NCBI GenBank assembly: GCA_040768125.1
Contig: JAXGNG010000002.1
Location: 124,001 to 188,000 of the forward strand
Direction of reading: 5' to 3'
From: RBG-16-49-21 sp040768125
Lineage (GTDB): Bacteria; Spirochaetota; UBA4802; UBA5550
Length of the DNA: 64,000 bases
Shown here: positions 28,245-41,300 of the stretch, one piece after another
Numbering within the stretch: position 1 is the first letter of the stretch
How the letters are laid out: every line of letters begins with the position of its first letter
Translations under genes and position numbers: made by a program
Notes under the pieces: model-generated
Database searches by the model: none
What the model was told of the DNA's origin: nothing
The model's input: the letters and a program-made list of their open reading frames with translations, nothing else

Positions 28245-29810
28245 ATGATGAGATCTTCAGTAAAACACCATGGCGCGCGCCTTGCCTGTGCGACGGTACT
28301 ACTCTGCCTCGCCTGTTCGGGCATGCTGGAAGAACATCCCGGCAGGGATCCCCGTGATTATATGATCCCGACATCAGGCGATTCTTTCCTCATCAACGAT
28401 GGTGATTATCTCACCTATCGTATTGTCGTGACCCTTCACTGCAGGGTCGCGGGCGCATCGATGATGCGTTTCCGCAACGACGACGGTACGTGGAGCGACT
28501 GGTCCGTTTACGCGGAACGGCCGGAGTGGCGCATCGAGAACCGCCATGGTTCGAGGCGTGTGGAGGCTGAGTTTGAACTCCGGAGCGGCGACATTGTTTC
28601 GATGGAGGACGACATCCGATACGAGGACCGTATCACCGTCCCCGGTGGCGTCGCGGCGCGTCACTTCGGCTGGAGCGTGTCGATATCCTCGGACGGCGCC
28701 ACCGTTGCAGCGGGAGCCCCGGACCGCGGCGCCGGTGCGGCCTTCGTGTTTGATTGGACCGGGGAGGCATGGGCGGCAAGTCGGCTCTATCCGGTCGATG
28801 CCGTTGACGGCGACCGGTTCGGCTGGAGTGTGTCCCTCTCCGGGGACGGATCGACGGTTGTCGTGGGCGCGCCGGGTCATGGAACCGGCCGCGGCGCAGC
28901 ATACCTCTTTCGACGCGACCATGGCGGCGTGGGACACTGGGGGCAAATGAAAAAAATTATTGTCCCTGGTGGAGCGGACTACGACCGGTTCGGCTGGAGC
29001 GTGTCGCTTTCCCGTGACGGTGCGACTCTCATTGCGGGGGCACCGGGGCGGGACGACGAAAGGGGGGCGGCCTGCGTATTCGAGCGTTCATTGGGCGGCC
29101 CGGACGCCTGGGGATTACGAAAGACGCTTGCCCATCCGGGCGGGGAGATACAGGACCAGTTCGGGGTGAGCGTATCCGTCGCGCCGGGAACCAGGGCGGT
29201 CGTGGGGGCCTTCTGGAAGTGCGTCGGCGGCAATACGCGACAGGGGGCCGCGTATGTCTATGACCGCGACTATGGCGGCGCGGCGAACTGGGGGATCAGG
29301 GCCGCTCTTACCGCCGGGGAGGGCGAAAAGGACGATTATTTCGGCAACAGCGTCGCCCTGTCCGGAGACGGAAACGTCGTCGTCGCGGGAGCGTGGGGGG
29401 ACGATGTGGATTCCTACGGGGACGACCGGGGGTCACTCCACGTCTTCGAACGCAACCGCGGAGGGCCCGACAACTGGGGACGCCGGGAGCGTCTTCTCGC
29501 CGTCGAGAGGGGTGACGGCGACCGCACGGGTAATTCCGTGGCCGTTTCCGACGATGGACGTTTCGTGGCGGCCGGGGCCTTCCAGGCGGACGTCGACGGC
29601 AGGTACGACCAGGGCGCGGCGTACCTCTTTGAGCTACGCGAAGGCGTCTACGTGCAGACGGAGCGGTTCTCGGTCTTTGAGGGCGAGATCATAGACCGCC
29701 TGGGCGTGTGCGTCGCCCTTTCCGCTGACGGAGACGCCCTCGCCGCGGGGGCGTATCTCGACGACATCGATGGCCGTATCGACGAGGGGTCTGTCTTTAT
29801 TTTCCGCTGA
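28245..29810 (+). CDS. FG-GAP repeat lipoprotein
   Basis: The 521-aa product has a lipoprotein signal (LLCLACSG). From about residue 130 it carries six to seven copies of an FG-GAP/integrin-alpha-like blade: 'DRFGWSVSLSGDGSTVVVGAPG' followed by 'GAAYLF.R...GG...WG', consistent with a seven-bladed propeller facing outward. The N-terminal 100 residues form a separate beta domain. It probably binds ligand at the cell surface; ligand unknown. Confidence 0.8.
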   Translation: MMRSSVKHHGARLACATVLLCLACSGMLEEHPGRDPRDYMIPTSGDSFLINDGDYLTYRIVVTLHCRVAGASMMRFRNDDGTWSDWSVYAERPEWRIENRHGSRRVEAEFELRSGDIVSMEDDIRYEDRITVPGGVAARHFGWSVSISSDGATVAAGAPDRGAGAAFVFDWTGEAWAASRLYPVDAVDGDRFGWSVSLSGDGSTVVVGAPGHGTGRGAAYLFRRDHGGVGHWGQMKKIIVPGGADYDRFGWSVSLSRDGATLIAGAPGRDDERGAACVFERSLGGPDAWGLRKTLAHPGGEIQDQFGVSVSVAPGTRAVVGAFWKCVGGNTRQGAAYVYDRDYGGAANWGIRAALTAGEGEKDDYFGNSVALSGDGNVVVAGAWGDDVDSYGDDRGSLHVFERNRGGPDNWGRRERLLAVERGDGDRTGNSVAVSDDGRFVAAGAFQADVDGRYDQGAAYLFELREGVYVQTERFSVFEGEIIDRLGVCVALSADGDALAAGAYLDDIDGRIDEGSVFIFR

Positions 29811-30539
29811 TCACTGCGATTGCTTTCGACCGCCAATATCCGCCTTGAAGGTGACGCCCGCCATGCATTGCCAGATATTCGGTGTGAGCCTGTCCATGTA
29901 TGTGAAAACGGGGACGAATCCGACGAGGAAGCGTATGCCGAGATCTACCTGGAGATACGGCGTGACGGGTATCATGCCCCCCGCTCCGAGGATAAGTCCG
30001 ACGGCATCATGTCGCCGTCCCCGTGGCACGGTGGTGACGATCGTATAATGATAATCCGTGAACCGTGTCCTTTCTTTCCATGAAGCGATATTCGCGCCGT
30101 AGAAAAGCCCAAGGTCGGCATAGGCGTATCGAAAGAGTATGAACCGGTATCCAAGAAGGACGTTGAAAAACGAACAATCGAGACGGTTCGTCATCCGGTA
30201 ATAACCATAGGTGCGGCGTATCCCGTATCGCTGGGCCATGTATTCCCCCCCCGCGAAGGGCCCTCCCCAATCAAAGATGAGGTAGCTGATCGACATGCCG
30301 AGGGAATAGCCTAATTCGGCCAGTCGCCTCTGGTCGCCGCTTCCCGCGATTTCCCCCGTGGGGTAGGTGACTCCGGGACCGCCGTGGAAAGTGAAAAGCA
30401 TGGTTCCCGCCGCAGGCGGTTGCGCGCGGGTGGGAGGTGTCGAAGCGAGCGGTTCGTCATGTTCCTGGCCAAGGGATGCGCAGGGGAGGGCGAGCAGGAA
30501 CAATATAGCGAGTGCGATCGAGTAGTTTCCGATTTTCAT
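29811..30539 (-). CDS. Outer-membrane beta-barrel protein
   Basis: The 242-aa product has a signal peptide (MKIGNYSIALAILFLLALPCASLG). The mature part is glycine- and aromatic-rich with alternating strands (GYRFILFRYAYADLGLFYGANI, VDLGIRFLVGF), ending in a strand close to the C-terminus. It resembles small barrel proteins of the OmpW/porin-like kind, but no specific family is certain. It is convergent with the FG-GAP gene. Confidence 0.65.
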   Translation of the reverse strand: MKIGNYSIALAILFLLALPCASLGQEHDEPLASTPPTRAQPPAAGTMLFTFHGGPGVTYPTGEIAGSGDQRRLAELGYSLGMSISYLIFDWGGPFAGGEYMAQRYGIRRTYGYYRMTNRLDCSFFNVLLGYRFILFRYAYADLGLFYGANIASWKERTRFTDYHYTIVTTVPRGRRHDAVGLILGAGGMIPVTPYLQVDLGIRFLVGFVPVFTYMDRLTPNIWQCMAGVTFKADIGGRKQSQ

Positions 30540-30924
30540 ACTATACACCTGCCATGGATGAATATACACGACCCCCGGAATGGCGTACCGGCCCTGCGTG
30601 GTTGAACGGGAGGTCATGGTGCGATGGATGTTTGCGCCATGCCGCTGGTTAAGGCAACAAAAATTTGATCGGTGATAAAAAAATTGGACAGAACTAAAAA
30701 ATAGTTGACAGATATGTCAGATTTTTGATTTCTTCTGACAACCCATGAAAACGTGTGTGGATGCAACGAGCGGTGCCGATGGTGCCGGCGCTCTCTCCTG
30801 CTTGTTTTCATGAGCCGACTGGGCGGAACAGGGCAGGGCTGCTGGCCCCTCGAAAAATATACAGGTTCCGCTTTATATAAATAGAGAAGATAAATAAATA
30901 GACTCGAGGGTTTACTTTCCGGCC
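30540..30924. other. Divergent intergenic region with TGACA inverted repeats
   Basis: It holds the palindrome TGACA-GATA-TGTCA at 30706-30719, with a further TGACAAC 20 bp downstream. TTGACA at 30705 could be a -35 box overlapped by the palindrome, suggesting an operator. No gene is evident. Confidence 0.4.
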
Positions 30925-32397
30925 ATGTCGCGCGTGATACGTTCAGTGCGTGATGCGATTCCGCGGTTATGGTTGCATGGTCTGATCATGATCGCGGCAA
31001 TCGCGGTATGTTCATGCAAGGATACCACGGTCCCTTCGGTGATCACGGGAGAGGTGACCCTGGGGAACGGGCCCATGCCCGGTGTCACGCTCACCCTCAC
31101 GAGCCCGCGGTTCGGGTTACTCACCGCCACCACGAACGACGAAGGCGTGTTCACCTTTCCCGGTATCTGGGGAGGAACGCATCTCCTCCGCCCCTCCCTT
31201 CCCGGGTACACCTTCCACCCTGATACAGTTTTCATCGACAGCGCATATCCCGATATCGCGAGTATTCGTTTCGCCACGGTCGTCACCTGGGCCCGCACCT
31301 TCGGCTGGGGGAGCGACGAGGGGGCCCATGACGCGGTGGAAACCGCCGACGGGGGATTCATCGTAGCGGGGTACACGAACTCCATCGGCTCCGGTAGCTA
31401 CGACGCCCTTGTCGTCAAGCTCGACCTCTACGGCGACGTCGAGTGGTACCGCGTCTACGGGGGCGCGCACTACGATATCGCGTGGTCGGTCCGCCAGACC
31501 GCCGACGGGGGCTACATCGTGGCGGGGGGGCGGGAAACCGAATTCGATTCGAGCCAGTTCTGGCTCCTGAAGATCGATGCCGGCGGTGAGGTCGAGTGGG
31601 AGCGGCGCTACGGCGCTCTGGAGTGGGACGTGGCGCGATCGGTCCGCCAGACCGCCGACGGGGGCTATGTTGCCGCGGGCTATTCGGACGGCTCGGTACT
31701 GAGCGATTACCTGGTGATGCGACTGGACCCTAACGGCGACCTGATCTGGGAACGGAAGTACGGCACCGGCGATTTCGACCGCGCCTACGCGGTGAAGGAG
31801 GCCCGCGACGGGGGCTTCATCGCGGCGGGCTCCACGGAGTTTTTCTTCAGCGGCCCGAGCGAGATGTGGCTACTGAAGCTCGATTACGCGGGCAACGAGG
31901 AATGGACGAAACGCTACGCCACGGGGGACCTGAACGAAGCCCACGCCGTGATGCGGGGCGATGTTTCGGGTTACGTGGCCGCGGGCTTTACCGGATGGCG
32001 CGACGCGGGCACGAGCGACATCTGGGTCTGGGGCTCCGACGATGAAGGGACCGTGCTCTGGTCGGGCTCTCCATTTATTGAAGAGCAGCGGCGGGCCTTT
32101 TCCCTCGACCGGGCCGTCGACGGAGGCTACGTGATCGCGGGACATGCCTGGACAGATGCAGGGGAAGACCGGGACATCTGCCTTGTGAAGACGGACGGCG
32201 AGGGCCGGGAGCTCTGGATGAAGCGGTTCCAGGGCGTCGGCAGCGGTCCCGATGAAGCCCGCGCCGCGGGGACCACTTTCGACGGCGGCGTGATTATCGC
32301 CGGAAAGACAAGCGTTACCGGCTCGAACGACGACATGGTCATCATAAAGACCGACCGTTACGGCGAGATCAGCGGGACCAGGCAGGGGATACGCTGA
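30925..32397 (+). CDS. Delta-60-like beta-propeller lipoprotein
   Basis: The 490-aa product has a lipoprotein signal (AVCSC, Cys near residue 31) and a carboxypeptidase-regulatory-like/beta-sandwich domain (residues about 40-105: GEVTLGNGPMPGVTLTL...TTNDEGVFTF...PGYTF). About seven repeats of 'DGGFIVAGYT...D..vvKLD..GdveW.r.YGG...D.a.svrqT' follow, a delta-60/propeller repeat. Its stop codon overlaps the ATG of the giant RHS gene by one base, so the two are probably made together on the same transcript and may form a surface complex. Confidence 0.8.
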   Translation: MSRVIRSVRDAIPRLWLHGLIMIAAIAVCSCKDTTVPSVITGEVTLGNGPMPGVTLTLTSPRFGLLTATTNDEGVFTFPGIWGGTHLLRPSLPGYTFHPDTVFIDSAYPDIASIRFATVVTWARTFGWGSDEGAHDAVETADGGFIVAGYTNSIGSGSYDALVVKLDLYGDVEWYRVYGGAHYDIAWSVRQTADGGYIVAGGRETEFDSSQFWLLKIDAGGEVEWERRYGALEWDVARSVRQTADGGYVAAGYSDGSVLSDYLVMRLDPNGDLIWERKYGTGDFDRAYAVKEARDGGFIAAGSTEFFFSGPSEMWLLKLDYAGNEEWTKRYATGDLNEAHAVMRGDVSGYVAAGFTGWRDAGTSDIWVWGSDDEGTVLWSGSPFIEEQRRAFSLDRAVDGGYVIAGHAWTDAGEDRDICLVKTDGEGRELWMKRFQGVGSGPDEARAAGTTFDGGVIIAGKTSVTGSNDDMVIIKTDRYGEISGTRQGIR

Positions 32398-35300
32398 TGG
32401 CGGGGAATCATTCCATCACGCGGCGCAGCGGCGGGGGCCCGGGAGGCATCGGGCGATTTCTCTACGGTGGAATTCTCCGCCTTGCCCTGGGGGCCGTCAT
32501 CGCCCTCGCCGCCGTAGGATGCTACGATGGCGCGAAAAAAGGTATCGAGTCCCTCCTCATTGCACGCGCGACCGGGACGGACTCCCAGGATATCCTCGTA
32601 AAAGCCGAGCCCCGCTCCCTCGTCTTCATCGATCCCTCCGGCGGGGTGATCGAGACGACCCCCGATCTGATCGATGAGGCGTGGAGGGTCTTTGAGGGCG
32701 GGGCCGAAAAAGGTTTCGTATCCGAGGCCGTGGTGAGAATGCGGTGCGATCTCATGAGCGGTTTCAACATCCGGCGCGTCAAGGTCCGCGGTACTGCGAC
32801 CTCCGGCATGGCGGCATGGGCGCTCTCCCGGGGCTCACGTACCCGGATACACTGGTTCGGCGGCGATGATTTCGTTCCTGGCGGGGAATGGCGGGCCTAT
32901 GAGGGGGAAGCGGCGATCCGGACCGAGGCCGTCGAGTTCGAGATTCCTCCCGGGGAGGAGGGCGAGGCCCTTCGCGGTATCGAGCTCTGGGGAACATGGG
33001 AGGACGATCCGGAATCCCGCGGCGCCATTGAAAGCCTGAAGGGAATCGCATCCCCCGATGAACTGGAACAGGGCCTTGCGTCGATTCCCGTCCGGACGAA
33101 AGAGACCCGGGCCCTTCCCGCCGAGGCGTCCTTTTCGCGCAATGATGGCGAGGGGGAATCCCCCGCCCGATTCACGTTAACCCTCGAGAGACGCCCGCAG
33201 TTCGTGAGGCGGGCCTATCTCCGCTACGAGGGAATGAATAGTTTCCGCCCCATGTCTGTGGAGCGGCGTATCAACGGCGGCGAGTGGATAGGCGGGCACG
33301 ACCTTTCCGGCGATATCGAGGGGGAGGGGGAATGGCGTGATCATGTCGAGGAGATCAATCCCCGACTCCTTTCAGCGGGCGAGAACGTCATCGAGTTCCG
33401 CACGGAGCGGGACGACGTTGGTATCCGTGGCCTCAGGCTTATAACGGAAGGGGACGGCGGCTGGGATCATGTCGCGTCGTGCGCTCCCGCGGCGGCTTGC
33501 GAAGACGGCCCCGGAACGCCCCCTGGCCCGGCGCCGCAATGGATCGAGATCGAGTTGGAGCGGACAGCGGAACCGGACGCCCTCCTCTGTTTTGCCTCGG
33601 GGACCGCCGGGAGCGGGATCGTCGTCGAGACCCTGCGCGAGTGTGCATGGCGCGCGTATTCGGGCGGAGAGGATTTCGGGAAACTCGTCCCGGGATGGAA
33701 CCTCCTGCGCCTGCCCGGCGCGGGCCCCGCCGACGGGATCAGGATAGGAACATCCGCGCCGGGTGGAGGAGGGGGAACCGCCATCTCCCGGATCCGCATG
33801 AGCGCGAGTCCCCTGGCATCCGGGCCCAACGAAACCCGCGTCGTGGTGACCTACCCCCGCAACGGCGAATATTTCGGCAGGAAGGCCTGCGTCGAGGGCT
33901 TCGTGGCCCCCGCGCGGAACGCCGCGGGACTTATATCCCTTTCACTCGGTACGCGGGCAACGGACGCCCTGACATCGGACCTTACCTTCAGCCTCTCCTT
34001 CACCAAGGAGGAGGCGGGCTTCGGGGACCAGGGGGACGACGAGGAATGGGCCCCCGTGTTGATCGCGAGGGACCATCTCACCTACGGCGCCGCGGCGGTG
34101 CCCCTCTCGCTGAACCTTCTCGCGCCCGGTGACGACGGATCGGCGTCCGGCGGCGGAGCGGGAGGGGGAGACCCGGGTGATGACGGCGGGGATGGTGAAG
34201 ACGCCGGCGGGTATTCCTTCACGGTGGGCCCCGACGCGTCGAAGACCGTTGACTTCGGCCCGATCCGGATCGAGATCCCCGCCGGGGCCGTGGACGAAAA
34301 CACGGTCATCACCGTCATCCCCCTGACCGGGCCCGAGGTGGCGCCCCTCAACGAGGGCATGGTCAACGTCACCGCCCCTGCGGCGGGATACCGGTTCCTT
34401 GTAAATGGCAAGCCCCACGGCAGTTTCAAAAAACCGATACGGATATCCTTCACCTACGGCGTCGACCGTCTTCCCCCGGGGCACGGCGACGCCGACGTGT
34501 CGATGTTCTTCTACGACGAGGGGGGGAAGCGGTGGTCACGTCTCCGGCGCGTGGATTCCGCCGCGTCTGAAGGGGGATCGGCGCCGTCGCAGTCAGTAAT
34601 CAGTCCCGACGGGGACGCGGCGGCCTCAACGGACCGCGTTCCGGTAACCTCCGAGACGGATCACTTCACCGACATCATCAATGCCACCCTGACGGCGCCG
34701 GAGCACCCTGACCCCCTGGCCTACAACCCGAACTCGATCAAGGACATCAAGGCGGGGGACCCCGCCGCGGGGGTCAACCTGATCGAGACGCCCCAGGCGA
34801 ACCCCAACGGGGACGCGTTCCTCTCCTATCCGATCGAGGTGCCCCGGGGACGGAACGGGATGCAACCCCGCCTGGAAATACGCTACAGCTCCTCCGGGGG
34901 GAACGGCTGGCTCGGCCAGGGGTGGGACCTGCCGGTGCCCTCGGTCACCATCGACACGAAATTCGGCGTGCCGCGCTACAACGACAGTGACACCTACCTC
35001 CTGGAGGGGGCGGAGCTCGTGGAGGAGTCGCCCGGGCTTTACCGACAGCGCACCGAGGGGCCTTTCAAGCGGATACGCCGCCACGGAAACAGTTACGCTG
35101 ACTACTGGTGGGAGGTCACGGACAGGAGCGGCACGGTCTACGTGTACGGCATGACCTCCCAGGCGCGCCTGAGCGGAAACGCGTTTCTCAGGGGCGGGGC
35201 GATTTTCCAGTGGTGCCTGGAGAAGGTGATCGACCCGAACGGGAACGCCATGACCTACGCCTACGATATCGAATCCTCCCACGGCGGTGTCCAGATATAC

Positions 35301-38300
35301 CTACGGGAGATCGCCTACACGGGGAAGGCCCCGGGCGCCTCTCCGGGGGCCGCCATAGATGGGGGGGCCTACACCGTCACATTCAACCGCTCCTGCGGAA
35401 CCGAAACCCGGCAGGACATCCTCACGAGCGGGCGGAGCGGCTTCATGACGGTCAATTCCTGCCGCCTTGATTCGATTGAGGTGAAATACAACAACGTACG
35501 CCTGGTGCGACGGTATGACCTTACGTATTGTGAAAATGCTCCCTTCAAAAAAACCCTTCTTGAAAAAATCCAACAGTACGGGGCGGACGGGACGACGCTC
35601 TTTAACGAACATACGATGGAGTACTATGACGACCTGGGTATGACGGATAACCCCTCTTACATTACCGGATTCGGCTCAGGGCAGAGCAGGGGCGCTTTTA
35701 GAACCTTGATTCATCTCATTCTCTTTCCCGTGTTCAACAGCGCCTTGAGTTCCGCGATCGGCAACACCATAAGCGCGTATGCCGACCTGTCGGTCACTCC
35801 GTTTTCGATCGGGAAGTGGTTCTCCGTGGGAGCGAAGGGGGGCGGGAACTTCGAATTCGGCGAAACCATAAATTCATTCGTGGATGTCAACGGCGACGGA
35901 CTTCCCGATCAGGTGTTCCTCGGGAGCTATAAGCCGAATCTCGGCGTATCTGAAGAGGGAGTATGGCTCGGCTTCGGACCTTCGATGCCTCTACCGGGGA
36001 TAAGCACGCACGGCCGCGACATGACCATGAGCTTCAACGTGGGGCCGACGATCAACATCGCCCTCAGCGCTTTTCTGGACCAGAGCTGGTCTTTTTCGAA
36101 TACGCTCGGTTACTGGCGGGACGTGAACGGCGATGGACGGGTCGATTTTGTAAACGGCGGCATGGTGAGATATAACCATGATGTCGGGGGGATGCCCGTG
36201 TTCCTCCCGACCGTTCCCCGATATGACTCTCCGGTTGAATTCGAGGAGGACGGTCTTGATCCGAATGTTCGACTCGAACAACTTGACCTGGGGACCATGC
36301 CCCTCAAGAGCGAGCAGGCAAAAAAGTATTACCGGGACGATCCGATCAGGATGTGGCGCGCGCCGTGGCGCGGTCTCGTGCGCGTGACCGGCGAGGTGAT
36401 TCTCGGGGACTACAAGCCCGAGCCGGGTCCGCGTGAATACGATTTCGAGCTTGGTGATTACGAGAACGGGGACGATGGGGGCGAGGTTGCTCCTCCAGAG
36501 AAAATAACGATTGAGAAAAACGTGCCGGAATACCTCACCGATGACGGGGTGCGGGCCTCCATTTACCACGGGAGCAGGCTTCTCTGGTCTGAGGACATTC
36601 CACGAGGACACTTTGAGCCCGTGCGGCCCTGGGGCGTGGACGACATCTGGGTGGAGCAGGGGGACGAGCTCTACTTCAGAGTCAATTCCATTGACGACGG
36701 CGCCTATGACATCGTGCACTGGGACCCGGAGATCGAGTACCTGGGCGTTGACGCTGATCTGACCGATGAGAATGGCCTATCTGTTTACCGATACTGCGCC
36801 TCGGAGGATTTCAATCTCGCCCAGGATGCGCTCAATCCATTTACGGCACCCCTTTCCGGCGAAGTCCTCCTGAGCGGGTCCCTGATGAAACATTCCGCCA
36901 CCTCCGATGACATTACCGCCACGGTGCTGGTGCTTGACCCCGACGGGCTTGAAAAAATGCGCCTGGAACGGACAATCCCCGGCGACTTCATCGGGGAAGA
37001 AGACCTCGGTCTCCCGGCGTCGTTATCGCTGGAAAAAAATGAATCGGTTTCGTCCCCTCCGGCAGGGCAGATCGCCGACAGGGTATACTGCATCCTCCGC
37101 TCCGATACGCCGATCGACTGGAACGCAGTGTCGTGGAAACCGGAATTGACGTACACGAGCATCGAACTCACCTATACGGACGAGAACGGCGAGGAGAAGC
37201 CGGTGCCTCTCGACGGGACAAGGGTGTTCCAACATTCCCTCCCCGTCACGACCGCGCTCTACCCACTCCATGACCGGGAACCGGTTGCTCCCTTTGAGGT
37301 TCCCGACGGATTTGATACGGGCGGACAGGCCCGGATAATCTTCGAGGCCGCGCCGCTGTCATCGCCTCCGGACGATTACGAGGCGCGCGTCACCCTGGCG
37401 GTGAAGCAGGGGGGGAGGCTCGTCGCGAAGGAAAGCGCGGTAGTGTCGCGGTCGCACATGATGCCGATCATTCTCGACCATGTCATGGACCTCGATTCAG
37501 GGGACGCGCTTCATTTCGTGTTCGCCTCTGACAGGCACGATATCTCGCGGTATCTCCAGATCGGAGTGCCCGAGGTGTACTACCAGTCTGAAAATTTCAG
37601 CCTTGATACGGTCGATCCCTCCACCGCCCACTATACCGACGCCATGGTCTATCGCGGCAGGGGTAGGACACCGTCATTCGGCGGAGGCTATCGATCCTGG
37701 TATTACGGACGTTGGAACGGTGAAAATGACGCGATCGTTCCCGAGTACCTGAAGCCCCTTGACGAACAGGACGGCATCGCGATGCCGAACCTCGGATCTG
37801 ATTCCGAGGAAGAGCTTCTGGCTAAAACGAACGCCATTAATGAGCGCGTTCGCATGTTTTCCTCCATGGTTCCCGATCTTCTTCCCATCAGGAAGGATGA
37901 GAACAACGAGATTACGCCCCCCCATACCCTCCCGATTCCGGACGGCGACCGGGGCATGTGGTTCGGCCATGACCGGGACTGCTGGATATCGCCCGGGAAG
38001 ATGAGCGCCTCCAGGGTCATTCGGAAATATATCCCCGACGGGCCCGAGGTGGACGACCCGGACAACCCGGGACAGAAAAAAGCGAAGATAACGCTCGCCG
38101 CCACCGGCATGGGACAGGTCAATGGTATAGGTGTGCCACTTTTCACCAGGTCGGAGCATCGAGGATTGGGCGCGTCATGCGCGGGCACCGGACTCAGCAC
38201 CACGGAAGGGAATTCGCATACCATGATCGGCTATTTCGATCTGAACGGCGACGGATATCCGGATATCGTCAATTCCTTCGTCAATTTCATCACCGACAAA

Positions 38301-41300
38301 CGGGGAATGATGGGGGGAGTCGGATTGGGCAGCATAGGGAGCGATGTAAAGGCGACCCGAAGCGAGAACGAGAATCTCAGCATGGCGAACCCGATGAATT
38401 GTATCGAGTCTATGGAGGCCATACTGGTGGAGACAGACGTCAGGGGGAGCGGCGACGTCAAGGGTCAGAGCAACAACGGCGGTTCGACCGGGGTTTCCGG
38501 TTCCGGGGGATTCGGGAGGACCCACACCTCGTATGATTATATTGACGTGAACGGCGATGGTCTCCCGGATCGAGTGGTTTCCGCGCTTGAGGGTCAGCCC
38601 ACGTTCGTGGTATACAACATGGGGTATTGCTTCAACGGCGGGGGAGTCTGGGATCTTCAACATTTCCAGTTGGAAAAGACGGCGACAGTGGGAGCGGGGG
38701 GAGGCGGCTCATACTCCTCGGATAAAACCGGAGTGGGGGGCGGGGTGTCCGTCACCTATTCCCAGGCCGCAACGGAGGCGACCTATATCGACCTGAACGG
38801 CGACGGCCTTCCGGACCGCCTCTACAAACGGCTTTCCGATAAGAATTCCCTGCACATACCGAAAGGGATCGTGCCCCTGGGGCCTCTTGTCGTGCAGTAT
38901 AATACAGGGACCGGATTCATGAACGGGAGTACCTGTTTCGTCGGGGGCGACCACAACGAACCGATCATGTTCAACGAGACGGTCTACCAGAGCCCTACAG
39001 GGTATTTTTCGATCAAAATCCCGATCCTCTTCATCGCCATCATCATCAATCCCGGCATGTCGGGGGGGAGGAAGATGCAGAAGACCGACGTGATGATGGT
39101 TGATGTGGACGGCGACGGCCTCCCCGACCATGTAAAGTCCGGGGCGGGCGGCATCAGCGTCAGGTTCAACCGGACCGGCCGCACCAACCTCCTGAAATCG
39201 GTGACCCGCCCCCTGGGCGGGAAGATCGCCATCGAATACGAGCGGCGGGGCAACACCGTGAAAATGCCCCAGTCGCGGTGGGTCATGACCCGGGTGGAGA
39301 CCACGGACGGCATGGAGACCCTGGACGCGGGGTCCGGGAGCGTCCACCGCTACGCCTCCTCCTTCGAGTACGAGGAGGGACGCTACCACCGCGGCGAGCG
39401 GGAGTTCCTCGGCTTCGGCCGCGTCACGGAGACCCGGGCCGACGGGAGCGTGGTCGAGCGGGAGTTCCACAACGAGAGTCTCTACCTGAAGGGCCTGGAG
39501 AAGAAGAGCTCTCTCAGGGACGCAGACGGGGATCTCTGGACCGTGAAGCGGTCGACCCATGAAACGCGGCCGGTCCTCCCCGAGGGGCACCCGATGCGGG
39601 GCCACGCCGCGTTCCCGGCCCTGACCCGCGTCGAGACCCTCTACTACGAGGGGGAGACGCAGGACGACGGCTCGCCGGGGAAATCGTCCCTCCTCACCTA
39701 CGACTACGACGCATACGGGAATGTGACGCGCTTCGTCGATTACGGCGACGCCTCGAGCCTGGACGACGTGCAGGCGCTGATTGCATACGCCTACAGGGCG
39801 GAGCCCTACATCATGGACCGCCCGAGCTTGATCCGCGTCACCGACTCCTCGGGGAACGTCCTCAGGCGGCGCGTGGGGGCCTGGGACGCACGGGGTAACC
39901 TTCGGGAGCTCCGGGAGTTCCTGGATGACGCCACGGCGGCGGTCACGACCCTCCTCTACGACGATTTCGGAAACCTGTCCTCATTTACGGGGCCGGAGAA
40001 CGCGAAGGGGCAGCGCTACTCCGTGACCTACACCTACGACCCTGCGGTAAACACACACATCACGGGGATCCGCGACTCCTTCGGCTACGCCTCGTCGGCG
40101 CAGTACGAGTATCTCTTCGGCAACCCCCTGATGACCCTGGACGTGAACCGGAACGCCTTTGCCTATTCCTACGACCGCTTCGGCCGGGTGACGCGGATCG
40201 TGGGCCCCAACGATTCCGGCTCGGACCGGCCCACCGTGGCCTTTTACTACGGCGCGCCCGTGGCGGGCCCCAACGGGGAGCTCACCGCACCGGCCTACGC
40301 CCGCACCATGAACCGGGTGAGCCCCACCATGTCGCGCACCCTGGACACCGTGGTGACGGCGGACGGCCTGAAGCGGACGATACAGACGAAGAAGAGCGCC
40401 GAGGTGAACCATATACTCGGGATGACGATATCGGGCCCCGTGGTCCACGACGCCATGGGCCGCCCGGTCCGCGAGGGGCAGCCGGTCTTTGTGCCGTCTC
40501 CCTCGTCGGAGTACGCGGCCGCGGAGATGAGAAACCCGACGCGCTATGAATACGACGTCATGGGCCGCAAAACCCTCATTCGCCATCCGGACGCCTCCAC
40601 AGTGGCCATGACCCACGGCTTCGACGGCGGATGGTTCCTCACGGAGACGCGGGACCAGGAGGGAAAGCTCCGGCGGATGCGGCGCGACGTGCGCGGCAAC
40701 ATCACCTCGGTGCGTGAGCTCTGCGGGGGCCGGTGGAACGCCACGAGCTATATCTACACCCCCCTGGGTGAGATCGCGACAATCATCGACGACGGGGGCA
40801 ACGCCACGCAGGTACGCTACGACTCTTTGGGACGCCGCACGGCCATCGACAACCCGGACGCGGGGCTCGTTGAGTACCTCTACGACCGCGCGGGGAACGT
40901 GACGAGGAAGATCACGCCGAACCTCCGGGCCGCGGGGAAGTCCATCCGCTACTACCACTCTTTCACGCGCCTTGACCGTATCGACTACCCCGACATGGCG
41001 GACACCACCTACACCTACGGCCCCCCCGGGGCCCCGTACAACCGGGCCGGCCGCGTGGCCGCGGTCGACAACGGATCGGTGAAGGAGGAGCGCTTCTACG
41101 GGAGGCTCGGGGAGGTAACGCGGAGCGTGCGCACCGTGAAGGTGACGAAGCCGTCGCCCGCCACGAAGAGCGTGTCCATGTCCTACGCGTACAACAACCT
41201 GGGGCAGATGGAGAACGTGACTTTCCCGGACGGGGAGACCATCATCTACGCCTATGATTACGGTGGAAGGCTCCTGGCCGTATCCGGCTCCAAGGGGGGC

